This document shows positions 12,798 to 20,788 of a stretch of DNA of 20,788 bases, in pieces. The translations under genes were made by a program, and so were the position numbers. This stretch comes from an uncultured Oscillospiraceae bacterium (GTDB taxonomy: Bacteria > Bacillota > Clostridia > Oscillospirales > Oscillospiraceae). Positions within the stretch are counted from its first letter, which is position 1; every line of letters begins with the position of its first letter. The stretch is taken from contig CAJUQS010000020.1 in the NCBI GenBank assembly GCA_910588365.1, positions 1 through 20,788 on the forward strand. Direction: 5' to 3'. Below the pieces are notes generated by a model. That model searched no databases, had not been told where the DNA came from, and was given only the letters and a program-made list of their open reading frames with translations.

Positions 12798-14633
12798 ATG
12801 AGAAGAAAGACATGGCTTGCCCCGCTTCTGGCGGGCCTCGTGCTGCTGGCCGGCTGCGGGGAGGGACCGGCCGCGCGCCCGGAGGCGGACGGCGGGCGGG
12901 AGACGGTCACAGTCGCTCTCTGGAGCGACCAGCTGACCGAGCGCTATGGGACCTATCTGCGGGAGACCTTCCCGGAGGTGGACTTCAGCTTCTATGTGGC
13001 CACCAACTCCACGGATTTCTACCGCTTCAAGGAGAGACACGGGGATCTGCCGGATATCCTGACGGTCCGGCGCTTTGCCCTGCGGGACGTGGCGGACTGG
13101 CGGGACTCCCTGCTGGATCTCAGCGACTCCCAGCTGGCCAACACCTTCCCCCAGTCCTACCTGCGCAGCTATACGTACAGCGACGGCACCGTGAACTGGC
13201 TGCCCGCCTGCGCGGAGGTGGACGGCATCCTCGTGAACAGGGAGCTGTTGGAGGAAAACGGCATCAGCCTGCCCACGGACGATCAGACCTTCCTGGACGC
13301 CTGCGCCGCCATAAAGGAGCTCGGGATCCGGCCCTTCCAGTCCAATTTTGAGGCGGACTATACCTGCATGGAGATTTTGCAGGGGCTCTCTGTGTCCTCT
13401 CTGACCTCCCAGGCGGGCCGGGAGTGGCGGCAGCGCTATGAGAGCGGTCAGACGGATGAGCTCAGCGAGGATGTGTGGCTGCCCGTCTTTGAGCGGATGC
13501 TGGACTTCATCGGCTATGCGGGAATCACGCGGTCCGATCTGGAGGGCGATACCGCCGAAATCTTTGACGACTACAAAAGCCGCCGGACGGCGATGATCCG
13601 GGGCACCTGCGACGAGGCTGTCAAGTATGGGGCCGAGGAGGGAACGGTGATGATCCCCTACTGCGGGGAGGCGGAGGAGAACAGCTGGTATCTGACCTAC
13701 CCCGCCTTCCAGGTGGCCGCCAGCGCCGGGGCGGAGGAGAGCCCGGCGCGCAAGCAGCTGATTTTTGATATCATGGAGGCCATGCTCAACCAGGAGGGCC
13801 TCCGGCATATTGCCACGGGCGAGAACATGATCGCATACAATAGGGGTGTGGAGCTGGCGTTCTCGCCGCTGCTCGCCCCCATGCAGTCCTGTCTGGACAG
13901 CAACCGCCTGTACATCCGTCTGGCCTCCGCGGACATGTTTTCCGCCTCCAGAGAGGTGGTCCAGGGGATGATCACGGGGGAGTATTCCGATGCCCGCTCG
14001 GCCTACGACGCCTTCAACGAGGCGATGAGGGCGGACGGCGGCGCGGCCCCCGCGGCGGCCCATATCGGCACCGGCTACGCCTACGCCTTCCGCCCCGACG
14101 GCGGCAGCCAGGCGGCCTCCGCCGTCATGAACACCCTCCGGGAGGAGCTGGGGACCCAGCTGCTGGTGGGCCAGTCGGTAAACGTGGCCGGGAACATCGC
14201 CGCCGGGGACTATACGGAGGCGGAGCTGGGGTTTCTGACCATGGGGGAGACGGTCGATATCCTGCTGTGCCGGATGACGGGCGGACAGCTGTATGCGTAT
14301 CTGGACGGCGTTCTGGCGGCGTCCGGCCGGCGGGGGGCCGTTGTCAACGACTCCGCCCTGTACGTCTCCAGCGGTTTTGAGATGGAGATCCGAAGGACGG
14401 AGGATGGCTACGCCCTTGACCGTCTGACCGCCGGCGGGGAGGAGCTGGAGCGGGAGAGCACCTACTCCGTGGCCGTGCTGGGCAATGAGACGCTGATGCA
14501 CAAGGACCTCCTGGCGGCGGCGGGCGTCACGGACTACACGCGATCGGACAGGGCCTACAAGCAGATCCTTGTGGACCGCCTGGCCGGGGGCGGTCAGCTG
14601 GCCGGCCCCGCGGACTACATCACACTGAAATAG
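12798..14633 (+). CDS. Lipoprotein: solute-binding domain plus 5'-nucleotidase C-terminal-like domain (2)
   Basis: This 611-residue paralogue in layout follows the first lipoprotein. The lipobox LAGC puts the lipid on Cys20. Residues about 35-420 form a divergent solute-binding domain: TVALWSDQLTERYGTYLRET, GDLPDILTVRR, VNWLPACAEVDGILVNRELL. Residues about 435-600 match the 5'-nucleotidase C-terminal domain more clearly than its neighbour does: GDYTEAELGFLTMGETVDIL, MTGGQLYAYLD (493-503), YVSSGFEMEI, ERESTYSVAV. No catalytic metallophosphatase domain is present. The kinase gene starts 25 bases after its stop, so the two are co-transcribed. The ATG at 12798 follows GGGGGAGAAAGGA. Direct contact with the kinase's extracellular domain is the likely mode of action, by inference. 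Confidence 0.82.
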   Translation: MRRKTWLAPLLAGLVLLAGCGEGPAARPEADGGRETVTVALWSDQLTERYGTYLRETFPEVDFSFYVATNSTDFYRFKERHGDLPDILTVRRFALRDVADWRDSLLDLSDSQLANTFPQSYLRSYTYSDGTVNWLPACAEVDGILVNRELLEENGISLPTDDQTFLDACAAIKELGIRPFQSNFEADYTCMEILQGLSVSSLTSQAGREWRQRYESGQTDELSEDVWLPVFERMLDFIGYAGITRSDLEGDTAEIFDDYKSRRTAMIRGTCDEAVKYGAEEGTVMIPYCGEAEENSWYLTYPAFQVAASAGAEESPARKQLIFDIMEAMLNQEGLRHIATGENMIAYNRGVELAFSPLLAPMQSCLDSNRLYIRLASADMFSASREVVQGMITGEYSDARSAYDAFNEAMRADGGAAPAAAHIGTGYAYAFRPDGGSQAASAVMNTLREELGTQLLVGQSVNVAGNIAAGDYTEAELGFLTMGETVDILLCRMTGGQLYAYLDGVLAASGRRGAVVNDSALYVSSGFEMEIRRTEDGYALDRLTAGGEELERESTYSVAVLGNETLMHKDLLAAAGVTDYTRSDRAYKQILVDRLAGGGQLAGPADYITLK

Positions 14634-14658
14634 AAAAAAGTGAAAGGGGGCGGGCGGA

Positions 14659-17331
14659 ATGAAGCCAAACAGAAATTGGCGCGGCGGACTGCTTCCGGCG
14701 TCGCTGGTGCTCTGCCTGCTTCTGTTCCTGCTGGTGGGCGGCCTGTATTTTACCAGATACCTCCAGGATCAGATTTTTAAGGAGCGGACCACGCAGCTCA
14801 ACGAGATCACGTCACAGGTGCGCGTCAACCTGGGAAACGCCCTGGATTCCCACTGGAACTACCTGACGGCCGCGGTGAACGCGCTGGAGCGCCGTGCCTT
14901 TGACGTGACCGGGGATACGGCGGAAGTCATCGGGGATCTGGAGCAGCTGTTGGAGATGGAGTCCTACAGCTCCATGCTGATGCTGCTGGACAGCCAGGGG
15001 AACTGCTACGACGCGGCGGGGAAGCACGGCGTCTGGTCCGACATCGATCGCATCTCCGGCGGGGAGGAGCGGTATACCTTCATCTCCGACAGCTACATCT
15101 ATCAGGGCAGCTACTGGGCCTTTGTGCAGAAGCTGGACATCCCCATCCGTGCGGCAAACGAGAGCGTCAGCTTCACCCACGCGATCCTGCTGAAGGACGT
15201 CCATACGCTGTCCGGGTACTACGACAGCGGCGCCTATGGCAGCCAGAACGAAACATATATCCTCAAGCGCAACGGTACGCGGATGTACGACGATCCCTCC
15301 AGCGGGAATACCATTCAGGCGTACAATGTGCTCAAGGTCCTCGAGGAGATGGAAGGGCAGGCGATCACCGATATCCAGGCCGCTCTGGCGGAGAACGACA
15401 CCATCAGCACCGGCTTCCGGTACGGCGGCGTTGAGTACTACTACTGCCTTACATCGCTGGAGGAGTACGACACGCTGCTCCTGTTCCTCATACCGGCCCG
15501 GTTCGTGGCCTCCGGCACCGTGGAGATGGTGGGGGCCGTCATCCGTATGCTGCTGATCCTGTCTGCGGTCCTCCTGGCACTGCTGATTCTGGCGGCGGTG
15601 TCCATCACGCGCAAGCAGAGCAGCGACCGCCTGTTCCGCCAGGAGCAGGAAAACCTGCGCCGCCAGGAGGAGATGAACGCGCAGCTGGAGGAGTCCAACG
15701 CCATGCTTGCCCGCTCCAAGGAGACGGCGGAGCAGGCGTTCCGGATTGCGGAGGAGGCAAACCGGGCGAAGAGCTCCTTCCTGTCCAACATGAGCCACGA
15801 CATCCGCACACCCATGAACGCCATCGTGGGCTTCGCCGCCCTGCTGGCCCGGGACGCGGAAAACCCGGAAAAGGTGCGGGAGTATACCAAGAAGATCACA
15901 TCCTCCAGCCAGCACCTGCTGGGGCTTATCAACGACATTTTGGATATCAGCAAAATTGAGGCCGGCAAGACGGTTTTGAACCTGTCGGACGAGAACATCG
16001 TGGATCTGATTGAGAACATCGACTCCATTATCCGCCCCCAGATGAAGGCCAAGGGGCACACCTTCGAGGTCTATAGCAGGGAGCTGAAGCACGAGCATGT
16101 GGTGATGGATAAGCTCCGCCTGAACCAGATTCTGCTGAATCTGCTGTCCAACGCGGTGAAATACACGCCTGAGGGCGGCCGTGTCACCCTGACGGTCCAG
16201 GAGCTGCCCCAGCACACCAAGCGGCTGGCCCGCTTCCGGTTTATTGTGGCCGACAACGGCTACGGCATGAGTCCGGCGTATCTCCAGAAGATCTTCCAAG
16301 CCTTCACCCGGGAGGAGGACAGCGTCACCAACAAGATCCAGGGGACGGGGCTGGGAATGGCCATTACCAAGAACCTGCTGGATCTGATGGGCGGCGCGAT
16401 TTCGGTGGAGAGTGAGAAGGGGAAGGGCTCCACCTTTACGGTGGATCTGGAGCTCCATGTCAGCGAACAGGCCATCGACCAGGGCTTCTGGCAGAAGCTC
16501 GGCATTACCAGGCTCCTGGCGGTTGACGACGAGGAGGTCATCTGCCAGAACATCCAGATGACCATGGAGGGCACCGGCGTAGCGGTGGACTGCGCGCTGG
16601 ATGGCCGGACGGCCGTTCAGATGGTGAAGCAGTCCGACCAGGAGGGGCGGCTCTATGACGTGGTCCTTCTGGATTGGAAGATGCCGGGAATGGACGGCGT
16701 GGAAACCGCCCGGCGCATCCGCGAGGAGATTCCAAGGGAGGTCCCCATCCTGATTCTAACCAGCTACGACTGGCCGGACATTGAGGAGGAGGCGCGGGCC
16801 GCCGGGGTGGATGCTTTCCTGCCCAAGCCCTTCTTTCTCACCAGCTTCCGTCAGAAGGTGGACTCCGTGCTGGGCCGCGCGCCGGAGCTCCGGGAGGAGG
16901 AGATCGGCGAGCGGAGCATCCTGGAGGGGATGCACATTCTGGTGGCGGAGGACAACGATATCAACGCGGAGATTCTCCGCGAGCTGCTGGACATGGCGGG
17001 CGCGGCCTGCGATATCTGCGAGAATGGCCGGCTTGTGGCGGACGCCTTTGAAAAGTCCGTTCCCGGCCAGTACCAGCTGATCCTGATGGATGTGCAGATG
17101 CCGGTGATGAACGGCTATGAGGCCACCCGGGCAATCCGGGATCTGAGCCATCCCCTGGCGCGGACAATCCCCGTCATCGCCATGACGGCCAACGCCTTTG
17201 CCGAGGATATCCGGGACGCGCTGGAGGCCGGCATGAACGCCCACGTGGCCAAGCCGATTGACATGGCCGTGCTGGAGCAGACCGTCAAGACGGTGCTGGA
17301 GGCACGGCAGGACGCGGACGAGGCGGAGTGA
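14659..17331 (+). CDS. Hybrid sensor histidine kinase with two receiver domains
   Basis: This is an 890-residue membrane kinase. Membrane segment 1 spans residues 10-31. An extracellular sensor of about 255 residues follows, then membrane segment 2 (about 288-316) and a coiled coil (about 325-370). The dimerisation/phospho-acceptor domain has H380 in FLSNMSHDIRTPMNAIVGF. The ATPase domain has LLNLLSNAVKY (492-502), DNGYGM (532) and GTGLGMAIT (562). Receiver 1 has D672 (LLDWKMPGMDG) and K723; receiver 2 has D811 (LMDVQMPVMNG) and K865. There is no Hpt or DNA-binding output, so a separate phosphotransfer protein or direct signalling is needed. The extracellular sensor resembles no named domain I can assign; it is likely Cache-like. 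It lies at the end of the unit with the two binding lipoproteins. The ATG at 14659 follows AAAGGGGG. Confidence 0.93.
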   Translation: MKPNRNWRGGLLPASLVLCLLLFLLVGGLYFTRYLQDQIFKERTTQLNEITSQVRVNLGNALDSHWNYLTAAVNALERRAFDVTGDTAEVIGDLEQLLEMESYSSMLMLLDSQGNCYDAAGKHGVWSDIDRISGGEERYTFISDSYIYQGSYWAFVQKLDIPIRAANESVSFTHAILLKDVHTLSGYYDSGAYGSQNETYILKRNGTRMYDDPSSGNTIQAYNVLKVLEEMEGQAITDIQAALAENDTISTGFRYGGVEYYYCLTSLEEYDTLLLFLIPARFVASGTVEMVGAVIRMLLILSAVLLALLILAAVSITRKQSSDRLFRQEQENLRRQEEMNAQLEESNAMLARSKETAEQAFRIAEEANRAKSSFLSNMSHDIRTPMNAIVGFAALLARDAENPEKVREYTKKITSSSQHLLGLINDILDISKIEAGKTVLNLSDENIVDLIENIDSIIRPQMKAKGHTFEVYSRELKHEHVVMDKLRLNQILLNLLSNAVKYTPEGGRVTLTVQELPQHTKRLARFRFIVADNGYGMSPAYLQKIFQAFTREEDSVTNKIQGTGLGMAITKNLLDLMGGAISVESEKGKGSTFTVDLELHVSEQAIDQGFWQKLGITRLLAVDDEEVICQNIQMTMEGTGVAVDCALDGRTAVQMVKQSDQEGRLYDVVLLDWKMPGMDGVETARRIREEIPREVPILILTSYDWPDIEEEARAAGVDAFLPKPFFLTSFRQKVDSVLGRAPELREEEIGERSILEGMHILVAEDNDINAEILRELLDMAGAACDICENGRLVADAFEKSVPGQYQLILMDVQMPVMNGYEATRAIRDLSHPLARTIPVIAMTANAFAEDIRDALEAGMNAHVAKPIDMAVLEQTVKTVLEARQDADEAE

Positions 17332-17347
17332 CAGCTGCGAAAGGAGA

Positions 17348-17383
17348 GGGAGCCCCGCACCGGAGGACTGGTGCGGTGCTCCC
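17348..17383 (+). terminator. Hairpin after the hybrid kinase gene
   Basis: Arms 17348-17361 and 17370-17383 pair at 13 of 14 positions over an 8-base loop, 16 bases after the kinase stop. No strong U-tract follows. It is probably the end of the sensor unit. Confidence 0.5.
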
Positions 17384-17404
17384 TGGCTTCAGATTTGTCC
17401 ATTT

Positions 17405-17435
17405 GGCCGAGATATTGGCCCGTTCGGCCGAGATA
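17405..17435. promoter_or_regulatory. Paired direct repeats upstream of the XRE gene
   Basis: GGCCGAGATA occurs at 17405-17414 and again at 17426-17435, start to start 21 bases, which is two helical turns. The pair lies 59-89 bases before the XRE start and is a candidate operator for that regulator. No strong promoter was found nearby. Confidence 0.4.
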
Positions 17436-17493
17436 ATAACATTCCATTCTGCCGCAAAGTCCTCTATTCTTAATTTAAAGGAGGGGGATTCTT

Positions 17494-17838
17494 GTGGATA
17501 TTTCAAAAGATATGTCAAAAAGATTAAAATCCTGCCGCGAAAAAGCGAACTTGTCCCAGAGAAGGTATGCGCAGAAATTGGGCGTGGCAAAATCTACTCT
17601 GCAAAAGCTGGAGGAGGGTGAGCCCGTCTCCAGTCAAACCTTTCAGCATGTAGCAGACCATCTCGGATTGGAATTGATTTTACAGTCCCGGTTACAACAG
17701 GAGGACCATGTCACCGTGGACGGGCTGATTGTGAGATTCCTGAACGATCTGAGTGTATGTGAGCTCTCCGCCAGCAAGCGCGAGGGGGTGGAGACGGCTA
17801 TGACGGCAATCAGGTTCCTTTTGGAAGCAAAAGATTAA
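17494..17838 (+). CDS. XRE-family helix-turn-helix regulator
   Basis: This 114-residue protein has a Cro/C1-type helix-turn-helix at about residues 8-60: MSKRLKSCREKANLSQRRYA, then QKLGVAKSTLQKLEEGEPVS and FQHVADHLGLEL. The C-terminal half (VDGLIVRFLNDLSVCELSAS...AMTAIRFLLEAKD) is helical and probably makes dimers. It resembles HipB-like or phage-type regulators, but no toxin or kinase partner is encoded on either side. Translation starts at GTG (17494), well placed behind AAAGGAGGGGG. Its DNA is more AT-rich than the kinase gene just upstream, which marks the start of a region of different composition. Confidence 0.85.
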   Translation: MDISKDMSKRLKSCREKANLSQRRYAQKLGVAKSTLQKLEEGEPVSSQTFQHVADHLGLELILQSRLQQEDHVTVDGLIVRFLNDLSVCELSASKREGVETAMTAIRFLLEAKD

Positions 17839-17918
17839 GTTTCTTTTTATTTGTTTAATTGGAACGTCTTCCTGATATGGAGTTCCTGGCGCTATGGGCG
17901 GCAGGCTGACTGAAAAAG

Positions 17919-17955
17919 AAAAGTTCCTGGAGCCTCCATGGTTCCAGGAACTTTT
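17919..17955. terminator. Bidirectional intrinsic terminator
   Basis: AAAAGTTCCTGGA (17919-17931) pairs with 17943-17955 over an 11-base loop. T-runs flank it on both strands (TTTTT at 17952-17956, AAAAAG to the left). It sits between the convergent XRE and integrase genes and can serve both. The rest of the 17839-18111 gap shows no gene. Confidence 0.8.
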
Positions 17956-18111
17956 TGTAGATATCAGCGCTTGCTGAACTGAGGCGCGCGGCGGGAAGCC
18001 TTGAGGCCGTACTGAAATTCTCTGATTGCTGTTTTTCCTTGATTTTACGGGCTTTCCCGGCTTTTTATTGTTCAGTTATCCTATGTGAGAACCACGAAAA
18101 ATAGCAATTTC

Positions 18112-19323
18112 TTAATCATCGGCGGCCTGATGGAAAGCGCCATTTACCACGCCAAACAACTCCTCTGGCTTATTATACTTCACCTTTGCGTAGATGTCCA
18201 TAGTTGTTTTGCTGTTTTCATGCCCTGCAAGGTACTGGACAGTCTTAGGGTCCACCCCGGAATACAGCAGGTTGGTGATATAGGTGTGGCGCAGCAAATG
18301 TGGTGTCACATGGAAATCCAGTGTATAGTGAATCTTGGGATTATTTTTCTGCGTCATCCCCAGTGACGGTGTGACGGTGTACTTGATGCTCTGCCCATTT
18401 ACATATTTATAATAGTTACGCGCCTGAGTAGAGCGGACCACCACATACTGCCATACCCTTTGAAATTGTGAGGCGGATAACGGCTCCCCGTTGCTGTCGG
18501 AAATCACATATTCCGAAACAGAGGTTTCTTTGACTTCCCGCAGGCAATCTACCAAGCACTTGGGAATTGGTATGTCCCTCCGGGCTGCTTTCGTTTTTAA
18601 TGTGGTAGAAATCACCGGTCGGTTATGTTCTGTGCGCCATGCTCGCCTTACAGATATGTAGGGAGTAGGTTCGTCCAGAAATACACAGTCCCATTGCAAT
18701 GCAAGGATTTCTTCCCGGCGCAGACCGGAATACAATCCAAGCACAATAAACAAGTGGGGAGGAAGTCCTTTGACCGTATCCAAAAGCACCTCTACCTGCT
18801 GATCTGTCAATGCCTCTTTCTTTTTTGCGGCCTTGCCACCCTTGCCCGATATGCCCACACAAGGATTGCTTTGAAGTATTTGGCTGCGCTCTGCCGAGTA
18901 AAAAACACATTTGAGGAGCATATTCACCTTACTGTATAATCCCTCTGATTTTTTCGACAGCGGCACAAGTGCCAGCCGAATATCGTCCGCTGTAACTTCC
19001 TCCATATACATCTCCCCCAGGGGCTTGATGATATAGTTCTTCATATCAGCGGTATAACCTTTCAATGTAGCAGCGGACACTTTGGCAGACTGCATAAGCA
19101 GCCACTTCTCGCAATACTCGGCCACTGTTGGATGCTGCCGATGAAAGATAATCTCCTCCACCTGCCGCCGCGCTTCTAATTGTTTCTCATATAGTTCTTC
19201 GCAAGTGGCAGCATACAAACTCACCTGCTTGCCGTCTGCATCCATAATCCGGGTTCTGTAATATTGGATTCCTTTTAACATGATGGTTCCGTACTTTGGA
19301 ATCTCAGTTTTCTTTTTAGCCAT
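18112..19323 (-). CDS. Tyrosine site-specific recombinase/integrase (1)
   Basis: This 403-residue phage/ICE-type integrase cuts and joins DNA at att sites through a 3'-phosphotyrosine. An arm-type N-terminal segment (1-60, TIMLKGIQYYRTRIMDADGK) is followed by a core-binding SAM-like domain (65-160) and the catalytic domain (170-390). The active-site residues are all present: R202 in SGLRREEILAL, K243, H342 and R345 in TPHLLRHTY, H368 in AGHENSKTTMDIY, and the nucleophile Y378. The ATG at 19323 has GGAAGG just upstream. It is the downstream member of two tandem paralogues. No excisionase or attachment site is visible beside it. Confidence 0.95.
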   Translation of the reverse strand: MAKKKTEIPKYGTIMLKGIQYYRTRIMDADGKQVSLYAATCEELYEKQLEARRQVEEIIFHRQHPTVAEYCEKWLLMQSAKVSAATLKGYTADMKNYIIKPLGEMYMEEVTADDIRLALVPLSKKSEGLYSKVNMLLKCVFYSAERSQILQSNPCVGISGKGGKAAKKKEALTDQQVEVLLDTVKGLPPHLFIVLGLYSGLRREEILALQWDCVFLDEPTPYISVRRAWRTEHNRPVISTTLKTKAARRDIPIPKCLVDCLREVKETSVSEYVISDSNGEPLSASQFQRVWQYVVVRSTQARNYYKYVNGQSIKYTVTPSLGMTQKNNPKIHYTLDFHVTPHLLRHTYITNLLYSGVDPKTVQYLAGHENSKTTMDIYAKVKYNKPEELFGVVNGAFHQAADD

Positions 19324-19420
19324 TTTGGACCTTCCTTTCCTGAAATGTGCGGCCTATGTACCTACACTCCCTTTTTATCAGAAAGTCCCAATTTAATCAA
19401 AGATACGGCCAGCGTAAAGC

Positions 19421-19450
19421 AAAGAGCGAGACATCCTTGCCTCGCTCTTT
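19421..19450 (-). terminator. Hairpin between the two integrase genes
   Basis: AAAGAGCGAG (19421-19430) pairs with CTCGCTCTTT (19441-19450) over 10 bases, about 20 bases past the stop of the upstream integrase. Only three U follow on the minus strand, so termination may be partial. Confidence 0.5.
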
Positions 19451-19469
19451 CTGTGTTTTCTGTTTTATC

Positions 19470-20684
19470 TTATACAGCATCCCATTGGGCAAATGCACCG
19501 CCCATAGCTCTCACAAGCTGATCTGGCCTATTGTATTTGACCTTGGCGTAAATGTCCATAGTGATTTTACTGTTTTCATGGCCTGCCAGATATTGGACCG
19601 TTTTGGGGTCCACCGATGAATGAATCAGATTTGTGATATAAGTATGACGCAGCTGGTGCGGTGTCACTTCAAAATCCAGGCTGTAAACAACTTTGCCATT
19701 ATGGGCTGCTTTTTCTCCAAGGACCGGTGTAACCGTATGCTTTACGCGCTTTCCATCTTCATACCGGTAATAGCAGCGCTCCTTAACCGTTCTGGTAACA
19801 ATATACTGCCAAAGCCGCTTGAACTGCGTATAAGACAGTGGTTCACCATCTCGATTGGCAACCACATAGTCCGAAGTGGAAGTTGCCTTTGCTGCCTTTA
19901 AGCACTCTGCCAGACAAATGGGGAGGGGAATGTTTCTCTCCGCAGCCTTTGTCTTTAACTCGGTAAGAATAACCGGCCTGTTATGCTCTGTATGCCATGC
20001 CCGTCTTACCGTCAGATATGGGGTGTCCGTATCCAGATATACAGAATCCCATTGTAACGCAAGAATTTCTTCCCGCCGCAATCCGGCATACAAGCCGATC
20101 ATAACAAACACATAAGGCGGTAAACCCCGGATAGCATCTAAAAGGCGTTCTGCTTGTTCATCTGTCAAAGCCTGCCGTTCCGCTTGAGGAACACCCCCGC
20201 CCTTTGCATCCAAATACATAGTCGGATTTTCGTCAATCACATGGCTCTCTTTCGCTGCCCGGAAAATGGACTTATAAAGAATCACCACCGACTTGTAAAC
20301 CGAAGCTGATTTTTTAGAAACGGGAACAAGTGCCAGCTGAATGTCATCCAATGTTACATCTGCCATCCGTTTCTGCCCCAGCTCTTTGATGATATGCCGC
20401 CGCACCTTAGATGTATAATCAGTAAGTGTGGTGGCACGAATATGAACCGACTGCATCAGCAGCCATTTTTCGCAATATTCAGTAACAGTGGGCGATTTCC
20501 GATGAAAAGTGGCATTGTCAATCTGCTCCAATGCCTCTATTTCTCTATCGTACAGTTCTTCAGGCGTTCTTGCATAAAGAGCGATGAGCTTTCCATTCGC
20601 ATCTCTTATCCTGGTTCTGTAATACAGGACACCTCTTTTCATGACAGGGCCATATTCTGGAATTACAACTTTTCTTTTTGCCAA
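19470..20684 (-). CDS. Tyrosine site-specific recombinase/integrase (2)
   Basis: This 404-residue paralogue of the neighbouring integrase aligns end to end with one extra residue after the core-binding domain. The catalytic set is complete: R203 (AGLRREEILAL), K244, H343 and R346 (TPHQLRHTY), H369 and Y379. I set the start at TTG (20684), giving MAKRKVVIPEYG, which aligns exactly with the MAKKKTEIPKYG start of the first copy and has AGGAGG 8 bases upstream. An upstream GTG at 20693 overlaps that ribosome site and is less likely. Two complete, similar recombinases in the same orientation suggest either a pair that acts together or two successive insertions. Any cargo lies to the right, outside the window. 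Confidence 0.93.
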   Translation of the reverse strand: MAKRKVVIPEYGPVMKRGVLYYRTRIRDANGKLIALYARTPEELYDREIEALEQIDNATFHRKSPTVTEYCEKWLLMQSVHIRATTLTDYTSKVRRHIIKELGQKRMADVTLDDIQLALVPVSKKSASVYKSVVILYKSIFRAAKESHVIDENPTMYLDAKGGGVPQAERQALTDEQAERLLDAIRGLPPYVFVMIGLYAGLRREEILALQWDSVYLDTDTPYLTVRRAWHTEHNRPVILTELKTKAAERNIPLPICLAECLKAAKATSTSDYVVANRDGEPLSYTQFKRLWQYIVTRTVKERCYYRYEDGKRVKHTVTPVLGEKAAHNGKVVYSLDFEVTPHQLRHTYITNLIHSSVDPKTVQYLAGHENSKITMDIYAKVKYNRPDQLVRAMGGAFAQWDAV

Positions 20685-20788
20685 TTCCGTCACCTCCTAA
20701 AAAATAATCTCCAGCGCTGTATCTTTGTTTTATCAGATATACGGGATTCCAGCAAGGATACGGAATGGGTCATGTTCTGGCACTTCGC

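Noticed and set aside
10947..14633. Classical ABC sugar importer operon
   Set aside because: There are two binding proteins but no permease or ATPase. A histidine kinase follows instead.
20690..20788. Short minus-strand open frames entering from the right edge (one ending at 20733, one at 20690)
   Set aside because: Only 17 and 32 codons are visible, with no recognisable motif. One could be the tail of a gene outside the window, but this cannot be supported.
1..20788. CRISPR arrays, tRNA and rRNA genes
   Set aside because: I saw no regularly spaced repeats, no tRNA cloverleaf with a T-loop GTTCRA pattern in a plausible fold, and no rRNA signature sequence.

Overview
The window looks like a chromosome segment from a GC-rich, spore-forming, gut-type Clostridia. 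An Oscillospiraceae relative of Flavonifractor, Lawsonibacter or Pseudoflavonifractor is my best guess. The reasons are the sporulation genes (spmA, spmB, a YlbJ-like protein, a short AbrB/SpoVT-type regulator), strong AGGAGG ribosome sites, Gram-positive lipoproteins and very GC-rich codon use. I could not run a search, so genus and species are inference.

Region 1 (1-3682) is a sporulation and envelope block: a structured repeat at the left edge, a YlbJ-like membrane protein, a convergent zinc-ribbon AbrB-type regulator, spmA-spmB, and a methionine-rich lipoprotein. Region 2 (3683-7858) is housekeeping and metabolism: a 160-bp miniature inverted-repeat element, rsmI, a guanine deaminase behind a purine-riboswitch-like leader, and a two-gene unit of a Dabb protein and a Cys-rich protein of unknown function.

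Region 3 (7859-17383) is a signalling block. It has a TetR regulator, a response-regulator diguanylate cyclase and a PilZ protein (a maker and a likely reader of c-di-GMP). A second unit follows, with two lipoproteins that each join an extracellular solute-binding domain to a 5'-nucleotidase C-terminal-like domain, then a two-REC hybrid histidine kinase. No ABC permease or ATPase is encoded beside the binding proteins, so a sensing role is more likely than transport. A second, inverted copy of the 160-bp element sits just upstream of this unit and appears to supply it with a promoter.

Region 4 (17384-20788) is visibly more AT-rich and probably acquired: an orphan XRE regulator, a bidirectional terminator, and two tandem paralogous tyrosine recombinases on the minus strand. 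The window ends before any cargo or attachment site can be seen.

The observations I rate highest are the divergent guanine-type riboswitch with an ON-like layout, the binding-protein/5'-nucleotidase-tail lipoproteins paired with a hybrid kinase, and the inverted 160-bp elements whose ends read as outward promoters.
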